Assembly: GCF_030815485.1 (NCBI RefSeq)
Contig: NZ_JAUSWV010000002.1
Span: 2,480,001 to 2,544,000, forward strand
Direction of reading: 5' to 3'
DNA from: Streptomyces rishiriensis
GTDB lineage: Bacteria; Actinomycetota; Actinomycetes; Streptomycetales; Streptomycetaceae
DNA length: 64,000 nucleotides
Under the pieces are notes generated by a model. That model saw nothing but the letters and a program-made list of their open reading frames with translations. It searched no databases and was not told the origin of the DNA. Each line of letters starts with the position of its first letter. The stretch's first letter is position 1. The position numbers and the translations under genes are program-made. This document shows positions 26,242 through 34,258 of the stretch, one piece after another.

Positions 26242-27795
26242 ATGGGACGCAACATACGTAAACGCCGTTCGTCGATGGCCACGAAGGCCGTGGCAGCATC
26301 GGCGGCCCTAGCGCTCGGCGGGGGCGGGCTGATCTGGGCGAACTTCTACGCTTCGGCGCACGAGTCGAACTCGGGCCAGAACTCGACCAAGGCCGCCACG
26401 GCGGCCGCCCAGGTCGCCACCATCTCCTGCCCGGATGTGGGGCAGAAGCTGACGAATGTGCCCAAGGGAGCGAAACAGGGAGTCGCGACCGAGCTGGCCA
26501 ACCTCGACAAGCAGATCACCGAGGCCTACAACCGACTCGCTTCCACGCGCCGGGCTCAGACGAACGACGCCAGCTTCGTGCAGAACGCGATCACCGGCCC
26601 CCTCAAGGAGAAGCGCGCCGCCACGATCGACCGGATCCGGATCAACATCCAGCGCTCCGGCGGCCAGTTCAACAGCTCGCTGAGCCAGTTGGCGGCCTGC
26701 ACCACGCAGGCGGCGAACACCAACGCGGGCCAGGCGGGCAACGGCCAGCAGAACGGTGGTCAGCAGAACAACGGCGGCCAGCAGAACAACGGCGGCAACC
26801 AGAACAACGGCGGCCAGCAGAACAACGGCAACGCCGGTCAGGCGCAGAACGGCCAGGGCGGTAACGGCCCGGTCGCCGCGGACTTCGTGGACATCACGAA
26901 GGTCCAGGCCAACGCGCAGCTGGGCGTCGGCGCGAACGGTGCAGCCGCCAACGGGAACAGCGGTTCCCGGGGCACCTTCACCTCGAGCTGCGGCACCAAC
27001 GGGAACGACAACCACAACACGGACAACGTGATCGTCGCCCCCGGTGTCACCAACGGCGCGCACCACCTGCACGACTACGTCGGCAACCAGAACAACGACG
27101 CGTTCGCGAGCGACCAGGAGCTGGCGGGAGCCGGCACCAGCTGCCAGAACCAGGGCGACAAGTCCTCATACTTCTGGCCGGTGCTGCGTGTCCAGGACGG
27201 CTCGCAGGACTTCGACCAGAACAACGACGGCGGTGGCAAGGAGGGCAACGTCGGCAAGATCCTCCAGCCCGCCCAGGCGCAGATCAAGTTCGTCGGCAAC
27301 AAGAGGGGCAAGGTCGTCGCGATGCCGACCGCCCTGCGCATCATCACCGGCGACGCGAAGGCCTTCGTCAACGGCAACGCCAACGCGAACGTGAACTGGA
27401 GCTGCACCGGCTTCGAGAACAAGGTGCAGCTGGAGACCCAGTACCCGATCTGCCCGCAGGGCAGCCAGGTGGTGCGGACGACCAACTTCCAGAGCTGCTG
27501 GGACGGTCAGAACATCGACAGCGCCAACCACCGTACGCACGTGGCCTTCGCCCAGGCGGACGGCACCTGCGCCAACGGCTTCAAGGCGATCCCCCAGCTC
27601 CAGGTCCGGCTGGTCTACAACGTTCCGGCCCCGAAGCTTCAGAACGGGACGGTCGTGCAGCCGTACGCGGTGGACAGCTTCCCGGAGAACCTGCACAAGC
27701 CGATCACCGACCACAACGACTTCATCAACTTCTTCTCCACGAACCTGATGAACAAGATGGTCAACTGCATCAACACCGGCAAGAAGTGCAAGTGA
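26242..27795 (+). CDS. DUF1996 secreted protein with Asn/Gln/Gly-rich linker
   Basis: The protein has 517 residues from ATG at 26242 behind AGAGGAG. The signal segment is ~residues 1-40, with basic '[13 protein letters not shown]' then a hydrophobic core. A helical region (~60-155) with two Cys follows. A long linker (~160-215) is made of QQNNGG repeats, with almost no charged residues. Then the DUF1996 domain: '[19 protein letters not shown]' (double His), '[15 protein letters not shown]', '[20 protein letters not shown]' and '[17 protein letters not shown]'. DUF1996 is common in fungal and Streptomyces secreted proteins; activity unknown, possibly polysaccharide-related. A strong hairpin follows. 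Confidence 0.88.
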   Translation: MGRNIRKRRSSMATKAVAASAALALGGGGLIWANFYASAHESNSGQNSTKAATAAAQVATISCPDVGQKLTNVPKGAKQGVATELANLDKQITEAYNRLASTRRAQTNDASFVQNAITGPLKEKRAATIDRIRINIQRSGGQFNSSLSQLAACTTQAANTNAGQAGNGQQNGGQQNNGGQQNNGGNQNNGGQQNNGNAGQAQNGQGGNGPVAADFVDITKVQANAQLGVGANGAAANGNSGSRGTFTSSCGTNGNDNHNTDNVIVAPGVTNGAHHLHDYVGNQNNDAFASDQELAGAGTSCQNQGDKSSYFWPVLRVQDGSQDFDQNNDGGGKEGNVGKILQPAQAQIKFVGNKRGKVVAMPTALRIITGDAKAFVNGNANANVNWSCTGFENKVQLETQYPICPQGSQVVRTTNFQSCWDGQNIDSANHRTHVAFAQADGTCANGFKAIPQLQVRLVYNVPAPKLQNGTVVQPYAVDSFPENLHKPITDHNDFINFFSTNLMNKMVNCINTGKKCK

Positions 27796-27850
27796 CCCGC
27801 TGAGCGGGCCGGTCGGTGGAACCGACCGGTGAAGCGGAACGGCACAGCAG

Positions 27851-27895
27851 ACGAGAAGGCCGGCGGTGAGGATTCCTCACCGCCGGCCTTCTCGT
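27851..27895. terminator. Bidirectional terminator
   Basis: Nearly perfect 45-nt palindrome: arms 27851-27872 and 27874-27895 are reverse complements around one base. It sits between the convergent DUF1996 and lipoprotein genes. Confidence 0.9.
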
Positions 27896-27937
27896 GTGCG
27901 CGGCACGCGTCGCGTGCGCCGTAGGCGTGGGCTCCGG

Positions 27938-28378
27938 TCAGTGACCGGAGTGCGACGCGCCGTCGGAGGGCTCGCCCGACACGTGCGCGGAGTGGTCCGT
28001 GCCCTCCTCGATGTCACCGCCGAGCGTCTCCCGCAGGGCAGTCACGGTGCTGGTCTCCTCACCCACGGCCACCCACTTGCGACCGACCAGGTAGTGACCG
28101 CCGTAGTCCTTGGCCCCGTTGATCCACTCGCGCTGACCGCGGTCGGTGGCGAAGGTCAGCAGGATGAACTTGCCGTCGGCGTTCTTGCAGAGGGCCTGGC
28201 GCAGTTCGTCGGCGTCGGTCTGCATGTCGGGCGTGCACTTCACCTCGGCGGCCAGGTGCTCCAGGCTGCCGGTCGCCGTCACCGGGACGCTCTCCTCGGC
28301 CCCGTCGGAACCACAGCCCGTCAGTACCAGCGCCGCCGCGGCGGCGGCCACCGCGAGCATCGGTCGGGTCATCTTCAT
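27938..28378 (-). CDS. Lipoprotein, His-rich C-terminus
   Basis: The protein has 146 residues from ATG at 28378 (28372 possible). The signal peptide with lipobox 'LVLTGC' predicts lipid attachment at Cys22 and an outer-face location. The mature domain of ~120 residues carries two Cys ('AAEVKCTPDM', 'ALCKNADG') and 'KFILLTFATDRGQREWI' and 'HYLVGRKWVAVGEET', a compact alpha/beta domain. The C-terminus 'DHSAHVSGE' to 'SHSGH' has four His in ~20 residues, possibly a metal-binding tail. No named family is recognised; similar lipoproteins are common in Streptomyces. Confidence 0.8.
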   Translation of the reverse strand: MKMTRPMLAVAAAAAALVLTGCGSDGAEESVPVTATGSLEHLAAEVKCTPDMQTDADELRQALCKNADGKFILLTFATDRGQREWINGAKDYGGHYLVGRKWVAVGEETSTVTALRETLGGDIEEGTDHSAHVSGEPSDGASHSGH

Positions 28379-28478
28379 CCGTTCCTCCCTGCAAGAGCCT
28401 CGCCCTGGATACGGCTCCCACGCGCGGTGCGCTCAAAATACCCGTGCCCGGTGGGGACACCCGTGCGAGAGTGTGCCG

Positions 28479-28982
28479 GTGAACCAGGACTGGGAAGATC
28501 GTGTGACCGCCGCCTGGTCCGGATTCGACGACCTCCCGCAGGAGCGGGCGGCGGAGTTCCGGGCCGTGATCGACAAGCTCGTGGCCGAGCTCCCCGAAGA
28601 CAGCCCGCTGGGACCGTTCGAGCAGGCCTGCGCCTGGGACTCGACCGGCCACTCGGACCGGGCCGCCCCGCTGTACCGGGAGGCGCTCGCGCGCGGGCTG
28701 GGCGAGGTGAGCGGCTACAAGGGCAGACGAGCCAAGATCCAACTCGCCAGCTCCCTCCGCAACATCGGCCTGGCGGACGAGGGCGTGAAGCTGCTGACCC
28801 CCGAACTGGACGCCCCGTCCGACGAGTTGGACGACGCCGTCCGCGCCTGCCTGGCCCTGTGCCTGTCGAGCCTCGGCCGCGACCGCGAGGGCCTGTCCCT
28901 GGTGCTCGGCGCCCTGGCTCCCCATCTGCCGCGCTACCGGCGGTCGATGGCCGAGTACGCGAAGGCGCTGCGCGAGGGCTGA
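28479..28982 (+). CDS. Tetratricopeptide-repeat protein
   Basis: The protein has 167 residues starting with GTG at 28479 (VNQDWEDR); the reading frame is open further upstream, but this is the first start with family-like sequence. Helical repeats match the TPR pattern: 'GPFEQACAWDSTGHSDRAAP', 'AKIQLASSLRNIGLADEGVK', 'LALCLSSLGRDREGLSL'. No signal peptide or membrane span. It probably acts as a small protein-interaction module. The sigma-like membrane gene starts 44 bp downstream on the same strand. Confidence 0.85.
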   Translation: MNQDWEDRVTAAWSGFDDLPQERAAEFRAVIDKLVAELPEDSPLGPFEQACAWDSTGHSDRAAPLYREALARGLGEVSGYKGRRAKIQLASSLRNIGLADEGVKLLTPELDAPSDELDDAVRACLALCLSSLGRDREGLSLVLGALAPHLPRYRRSMAEYAKALREG

Positions 28983-29025
28983 CCGCCCGGGGTGACCATC
29001 CACCGCTTCGCTCGTTCTGCTGGAC

Positions 29026-30970
29026 GTGCAGTCACAGGATGTCGCCCCGCGCCCCGCTCCCGGATCCTCCGCCGACCGGATCGTCGACGTCGAGCAGGCC
29101 GAGGCCGCGCTCGTCGAGCACTACCCGCGCCTGGTCCGGCTCGCCTATCTGGTGCTGCCGCCCGGTCTCGGCCGCAGTCGGCGCGTCCTGACCGCCCACG
29201 CCCTCGCCCAGCGCGCCCTGCCCCGCGGCAGCGCCTCGACGCCCGTCATCCCGGCCCAGAACGGGGGCGCGGGGGACGGCCGCGACGGCGACCCCGGGTA
29301 CGCCTACATCCGCCTCCAGGTCGTGCGTACGGCGCTGGAGGCGGGACTGCCGCTGAGGCTCTGGTCGCGTCCCAGGCGCGCACAGCTCCCGCCGCTGCTC
29401 CCCCAGGTGTGGGGTCTGCGGCTCTTCCCCCGTTCCGGCGGCGCCGACGAGCTCGCCCTGGACCAGCGGCTGGCCGCGCTGTCGGGCCCGGCCCGGGCCG
29501 CCTACGTGCTGCGCGGTCTGGAGCGGCTGCCCGACGACGACGTCCGCGAGGTGCTGACCGGGTCCGGTCTCGCGGACGCCGAGGTGACGGCGGCCCTGCG
29601 CGAGGCGGGCCGGATCCCCGCCGCCCGGTACGCCCTGCTCGACTCCCCCGAGTTCGACGCCTGCTCGCTCCAGGCCCGGCCCACCGATCTGATGCGCCGC
29701 CGCCGGCACACCAGGGCCGCGCTGGCCGCCGCGGCCGCGCTCGCCGTGTGCGGCGCCCTGGTCGCGCTGCCCGGCGGCGGCTGGGGACCCGACGGCGCGG
29801 CCGCCCCGCTGTACGCGCAGAACCCGGCCGCCGAGGCCGCTCTCGACCCCCGGGCGGCTGGTGAAGGCGTCCCCCGCCGCCTGGAAGACGTCCGCACGCA
29901 CCGACTTCTCCGTCTGGCCCGCGCGCGGCCCCCTCGCCCGCGACGGCGCGCTGCTTCGCCGCGCCCTCGCCGTCTGGGCCCGGCCCGGGGAGTCGGTGCA
30001 CGTCTCCGCCACCCCCGACACCCCGCTCGGCGGCCCCGCCGGACCGCCCCAGCTCCTGTACGCGGGCGAGGTGGACAACGCGCGAGTGGTGATCCTCTAC
30101 GACGGTCTGCGCATCGCCCGCTACGCCGAGCCGAAGGACGGCACCGCGGGGGCCGCCCTCGACTTCGCGCGGGTCGACGGCGCGACCGGCGCCGAGGCGG
30201 GCGCGCTGGTCCTGGGCCGGGCGGACGGCAACGTGCGCTATCTGACCGCGCCCTGGGTGACGAAGGCCGGCGAGCGGGACCTGTCGAAGCCGGGAGCCGG
30301 GGTGATGGACCTGACACTGACCGACGGGATCACCTCGCCGCTGTCCAGCCCGGCCACCCACACCGGCACGTGCACGACGTGGAACGTGCTCCAGCTGACG
30401 GACGCCTCCGGCACCCACCTGCTCAGCGACCTCGGCGAGCTCGTGCCCGCCCGCCTCACCGCGGGACGCCCGGCCGCACCGAAGGAGGCGAGCGGCGCGT
30501 CGGCGCTGCGGACCTGGGCGCCGTTCGCCTGTTCGCTGGCCGACGCCCGCGGACAGGGCGTACGGACGGTCAACGCCTGGGGCTACACCCGGCAGCAGCT
30601 GCCCGACGCGAGCGGAACGGCGACCTGGGTGTGCACCCGGGCCGAGACCTGGCGGGGCGACGGAAGCAGGGTGCTGGCCCAGTTCCACACCCCCGGCGGG
30701 CTGTTCGGGGCGGCCGTGGCGAAGGCCGGGGACGTACCGGCGTGCGGGCCGCGTGATCCGCATGTGCTGGCCGGGGTGCTGTGGAAGTCGAAGGGCGGCG
30801 GCTGGTATCTCCTCGCGGCCGGCGACAAGGCCACGGCGTCCGTCCGGGCGACGGGCGGGGTCACCGGGTCCGGGCAGGGCAACCTGCTGGCGGTGCCGAC
30901 GAAGCAGGGCGCGCAGGCCGGCCTGGAGGGCAGGCTGAAGGACGGAAGGTCGATCAGCGGCCTGCGCTGA
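29026..30970 (+). CDS. Membrane protein with sigma-factor-like N-terminus, frameshifted
   Basis: The N-terminal frame (GTG at 29026) carries sigma-like stretches, region 2 type '[16 protein letters not shown]' (~residues 28-43) and region 4 type '[20 protein letters not shown]' (~148-175), then a basic stretch and membrane helix (~226-246, '[19 protein letters not shown]'). An extra G at 29852-29854 breaks the frame. The other frame continues with '[19 protein letters not shown]' and a ~370-residue extracytoplasmic domain to 30970. Restoring the frame gives about 648 residues. A sigma-like domain tied to the membrane is unusual. It follows a TPR gene. It is probably one intact protein plus a sequence error. 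Confidence 0.65.
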
Positions 30971-30973
30971 CCC

Positions 30974-31056
30974 CGGCGGTCGGCGGGGGCTCAACGGGCT
31001 GCGCCGACCCCGGCGGTCGGACCGACCAGCGGGCGTCGCTGACCCGGCGGTCGGAC
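30974..31056. repeat. Imperfect direct repeats CCCCGGCGGTCGG
   Basis: Three near-copies of CCCCGGCGGTCGG within ~80 bp immediately after the frameshifted gene. They are non-coding and lie between it and the ferredoxin relic. Confidence 0.5.
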
Positions 31057-31296
31057 CGGCGCACCGGGCGGGTCGTGACGGTCGCGGCCGACGCGACCGT
31101 GCCGGCCGCCGTCCGCGCCGAACTGCCGAACACCCTCTACTCGTGCGCGCAGGGTTTCTGCGGAACCTGCCGGCAGCGGGTGCTGCCGGGCGAGGCGGAC
31201 CACCGGGACGAGTTGCTCACCGACGCGGAGCGCGGCGACTCCATGTTGATCCGCGTCTCACGGGCGCGCAGCGGGCGGCTGGTGCTGGACCTGTGA
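31056..31296 (+). pseudogene. 2Fe-2S ferredoxin-domain remnant of an oxidoreductase
   Basis: The frame reads '[20 protein letters not shown]', then '[19 protein letters not shown]' and '[16 protein letters not shown]', ending 'GRLVLDL' and TGA at 31294-31296. This is the C-terminal ferredoxin module of phthalate-dioxygenase-reductase/VanB-type flavin oxidoreductases (C-x4-C-x2-C visible). The rest of such enzymes (flavin and NAD domains) is absent. The fourth cluster Cys, normally after 'SML', is Arg here ('SMLIRVSRA'). There is no start codon with a ribosome site. It is a degraded 3' fragment. Confidence 0.75.
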
Positions 31297-31446
31297 CCCG
31301 GCGCAGCACTCGAACGGTCACGCGCGAGATGGCGCGAAAGATGACCGACATGTGACCGGACAAGTAGCCGGATAAGTGACGGAGAGGGTGAAGGTCTGCA
31401 CCGGTCCGGTCCGTTCTGGGCCGGAACCGATCGGTAAGGTGTTCGC

Positions 31447-32136
31447 ATGACTACCGGGGTTCGTCGCAGAATGGGAGTCGAGGAGCGTCGGCAGCAGTTG
31501 ATCGGCGTCGCCCTCGAACTGTTCGCCCAGCGCTCGCCCGACGAGGTCTCCATCGACGAGATAGCCGCGGCCGCGGGCATCTCGCGCCCCCTCGTCTACC
31601 ACTACTTCCCCGGCAAACTCAGCCTGTACGAGGCCGCGTTGAAGCGGGCATCGGAGGATCTGGCGGGCCGGTTCGCCGAGCCGCACGAAGGACCGCTCGG
31701 CTCCCGGCTGCTCCGGGTGATGCGCCGCTACTTCGACTTCGTCGACGCGCACGGCCCGGGCTTCTCCGCCCTCATGCGCGGCGGCCCCGCGGTCGGGTCC
31801 TCGACCACGAACGCCCTCATCGACTCCGTACGCCAGAACGCCTACGAGCAGATCCTGTCGCATCTTGGCGTCGCCGACGCGCCCCCGCGCCTGGAGCTGG
31901 TCGTCCGCTCCTGGATCTCGCTCGCCGAGTCGACCGCGCTGATCTGGCTGGACGGGCGGCGCATCCCGCGCGAGGAGCTGGAGGTCCAGCTCGTGCAGGA
32001 CTTCGCCGCGCTGACCGCCGTCAGCGCGGCCCACGACGACGAGCTGCGCACCCTGCTGCGGCCCGTGCTCGGCGGCGAGCCGGCCGAGGGGCCCTTCGGC
32101 GACCTCGTCACCCGGCTCATCGCCCTCGCCTCCTGA
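31447..32136 (+). CDS. TetR-family transcriptional regulator
   Basis: The protein has 229 residues. An N-terminal TetR HTH is at ~15-60: 'RRQQLIGVALELFAQRS', 'VSIDEIAAAAGISRPLVYHYF' core and 'GKLSLYEAAL'. The C-terminal all-helical ligand domain is 'VMRRYFDFVDAHGPGFSALM' and 'LELVVRSWISLAESTALIWL'. The ligand is unknown. It is divergent from nothing nearby (the ferredoxin relic precedes it on the same strand) and convergent with the tautomerase gene, only 6 bp apart at the stops. Starts close to a short direct repeat of GGACAAGTAGCCGGATAAGT upstream, possibly its own operator. Confidence 0.92.
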   Translation: MTTGVRRRMGVEERRQQLIGVALELFAQRSPDEVSIDEIAAAAGISRPLVYHYFPGKLSLYEAALKRASEDLAGRFAEPHEGPLGSRLLRVMRRYFDFVDAHGPGFSALMRGGPAVGSSTTNALIDSVRQNAYEQILSHLGVADAPPRLELVVRSWISLAESTALIWLDGRRIPREELEVQLVQDFAALTAVSAAHDDELRTLLRPVLGGEPAEGPFGDLVTRLIALAS

Positions 32137-32142
32137 AGCGGC

Positions 32143-32511
32143 CTAGCTCTCGTACTTGCGGTAGGACGGGTCGAGGTCGCGCACCTCGGCGGAGGCGTGC
32201 ACCGCCGAGACGCCGTCCCGGGGCTCGACGTGCTTGCGCAGCAGGTCCAGTACGGCTTCGGTGAGCCGGGCCTTCGTCTCGTCGGAGCGGCCGGCGAGAA
32301 GGGCGAGGGTGACGTGCACGATGGCGGGTCCACCCTGCCCCGTCGCTCCCGTGTCTCCCACCACTTCGTCCTCGGTCCGCAGGACCCGGGTCTTGCACGC
32401 CTCGATCCGCGCGGCCGCCACCTCGACGACCACCGGGTGCAGTGCGAGCGCGAACGCGGTCCAGTCGACGTGGTCGAGCGCCGGGGAGCGTTCGACGGTG
32501 ATCTGCGGCAT
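32143..32511 (-). CDS. Tautomerase-superfamily (CHMI-like) protein
   Basis: The protein has 122 residues. ATG at 32511 is chosen so that Pro follows Met ('MPQITVERSP'), as the catalytic Pro1 of tautomerases requires; ATG at 32517 gives 'MPMPQ', where a Pro also follows Met. Middle 'GPAIVHVTLALLAGRSDETK' is the second strand and helix of the fold; it fits 5-carboxymethyl-2-hydroxymuconate isomerase-like members. Cytoplasmic and probably trimeric. It overlaps no other gene and is convergent with the TetR gene. Substrate unknown. Confidence 0.8.
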   Translation of the reverse strand: MPQITVERSPALDHVDWTAFALALHPVVVEVAAARIEACKTRVLRTEDEVVGDTGATGQGGPAIVHVTLALLAGRSDETKARLTEAVLDLLRKHVEPRDGVSAVHASAEVRDLDPSYRKYES

Positions 32512-32544
32512 GGGCACTCCTGTTCTGGGGCAACAAGGCTCACC

Positions 32545-34173
32545 CTAGTTCGTCAGCCGCAGGGCCAGCATCGCGATGTCGTCCTCCCGGTCGTGGCCGA
32601 AGCTGGTGAGGAGGGTGTCGCACAGCGCGTCCAGGCCCGGCATGGCGCCGATGGCCGCCGCGCGCAGGTGCTCCATCGAGACCGCGAGGTCGGTGCCCCG
32701 GGTCTCGATCAGACCGTCGGTGACCATGAGGAGCCGGTCGGTGGGTTCGAGGAACAGCTCGGTGGGCGGCGGGTGGGGCACACCCGGCCCGAGCAGCGGG
32801 CCGGCCGCCTTGGCGTAGTCGGCGCCGTGGGTGTCCCGGACGATCAGCGGCGGGATGTGCCCCGCGTTGGCGATGCGGGTACGGCCGGTGGCGGGGTCGA
32901 TCAGGACCAGACAGACGGTCGCCGTGACCCCGGGGTGGTAGAGCTGGAGCATCCGGTCGAGGCGCTCGGCGAGCACGCCCGGGTCGCTCTCGTCGACGCA
33001 GTAGGCGCGCAGCGCGTGCCGGATCTCGACCATGACGGTGGCGGCCTCGAGCGAGTGCCCGACGACGTCGCCGACCGCGGCGAGCACCCCGTCCCCGGTG
33101 CGCAGGGCGGCGTAGAAGTCACCGCCGATCTCCGCCTCCCGGGACGCGGGCACGTACCGGACGGCGACGTCGACGCCCGGCAGTTCGGGCAGCGCGTCGG
33201 GCCGGGGAAGGAAACTGCGCTGAAGGGTGAGCGCCACGTGCCGCTCCACCTGGTACATGAGCAGCGGCTCGGCGGCGAGCGCGGTGGCCTGGGCGAGCCG
33301 GGCCAGCCGGGACTCGGTCTCGGGGTCCACCCGGCGGACCTCTCGGGTGGGAACGGCCAGACACACCGAGGATCTGCCGTCCTGGGTGGGGATCAGCACC
33401 AGCCGGGCGTCGTGCGGCACCCCGGGCCGGAAGAACCCGGCGGGCCACAGCGGCGCGGGCACCGTGGTGATCCGCACCCCCGCCTGGCCGTGGGTGAGCC
33501 TCCGCAGCAGGGCGACGACGGCCTGGCGGGCGTCCTGGTCCGGCAGCGCGAGCGTGGTGCGGTTGCTGGAGGTGCCGCGGTGCAGCGCGTCGTCCGGGCC
33601 GAGGACGAAGGCGGCGGCGGCGGAGCCGGTGAGCCGCGCGGCGCCTTCGGCGGCGGCGTCGGCGAGCTCCTGCGGGGAGCGTGCCGCCTGGATGCCGACG
33701 ATCGCCTCCGAAAGCAGCGACAGCCGCCGTGCCGCCGCCTGGTCGTCGGCGCGCAGCCGGGCGGCCCGCACGGCCGCCCGGACCACCGCGTCGATCTCCT
33801 CGGGCTCGGCGGGCATCGCCAGGTGGGCCTCGCCGCCCGCGTCCAGCCCTTGCCCGCGGTCGCCGGGGGCCACGTCACCCGCCGAGAAGTGCACGACGGG
33901 CAGTCCGGCCATGTGCGGCCGGGCCTTGAGCCGGCGGCACAGCTCGAAGCCGCTCATGTCCGGCAGTTCCACGTCGACGAGGGCGACGTCCGGCAGGGCG
34001 CCCTCGCGTCGCCGTACGTCCAGTTCGACGAGCGCCTCGTGGCCGGTGCCGACCGCGACGACCTGGTGACCAGCGCGGCGCAGCACGACACCGAGGGCGA
34101 ACCGGCCGGCCGCCGTACGGTCCACGACCAGCACGGTCGTGTCGCGCCTCCTGCCGCTGACGTCGGCGTTCAT
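32545..34173 (-). CDS. SpoIIE/RsbU-type PP2C phosphatase with receiver domain
   Basis: The protein has 542 residues. An N-terminal receiver-like domain (~13-130) has the Asp site at residue 67 ('ALVDVELPDMSGFEL'), but the Lys of the conserved K-P is replaced ('AHLAMPAEP'), and one of the two acidic residues of the metal site is missing ('VLVVDRTAAG'). A GAF-like middle (~150-320) follows. The C-terminal SpoIIE phosphatase domain (~325-540) has 'EIGGDFYAALRTGDGVLAAV', 'DVVGHSLEAATVM' and 'LLMVTDGLIETRG', ending 'DREDDIAMLALRL'. It resembles RsbU-type serine phosphatases that control anti-anti-sigma factors. Its partner is not in the window. Confidence 0.92.
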   Translation of the reverse strand: MNADVSGRRRDTTVLVVDRTAAGRFALGVVLRRAGHQVVAVGTGHEALVELDVRRREGALPDVALVDVELPDMSGFELCRRLKARPHMAGLPVVHFSAGDVAPGDRGQGLDAGGEAHLAMPAEPEEIDAVVRAAVRAARLRADDQAAARRLSLLSEAIVGIQAARSPQELADAAAEGAARLTGSAAAAFVLGPDDALHRGTSSNRTTLALPDQDARQAVVALLRRLTHGQAGVRITTVPAPLWPAGFFRPGVPHDARLVLIPTQDGRSSVCLAVPTREVRRVDPETESRLARLAQATALAAEPLLMYQVERHVALTLQRSFLPRPDALPELPGVDVAVRYVPASREAEIGGDFYAALRTGDGVLAAVGDVVGHSLEAATVMVEIRHALRAYCVDESDPGVLAERLDRMLQLYHPGVTATVCLVLIDPATGRTRIANAGHIPPLIVRDTHGADYAKAAGPLLGPGVPHPPPTELFLEPTDRLLMVTDGLIETRGTDLAVSMEHLRAAAIGAMPGLDALCDTLLTSFGHDREDDIAMLALRLTN

Positions 34174-34208
34174 CTGTCGACCCCCGACCCCCGGACCCCG
34201 GACCCACC

Positions 34209-34242
34209 GGTGGAGCAGACCGGACGGAAGGTCTGCTCCACC
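34209..34242 (-). terminator. Terminator after pullulanase gene
   Basis: 13-bp perfect stem GGTGGAGCAGACC / GGTCTGCTCCACC with an 8-nt loop, 17 bp past the stop of the 1805-aa enzyme. Confidence 0.85.
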
Positions 34243-34258
34243 AAGGTAGTGCCCCTGT

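Noticed and set aside
29852..29854. Programmed frameshift in the sigma-like gene
   Set aside because: No slippery heptamer or downstream structure typical of programmed shifts was seen; a simple extra G explains it.
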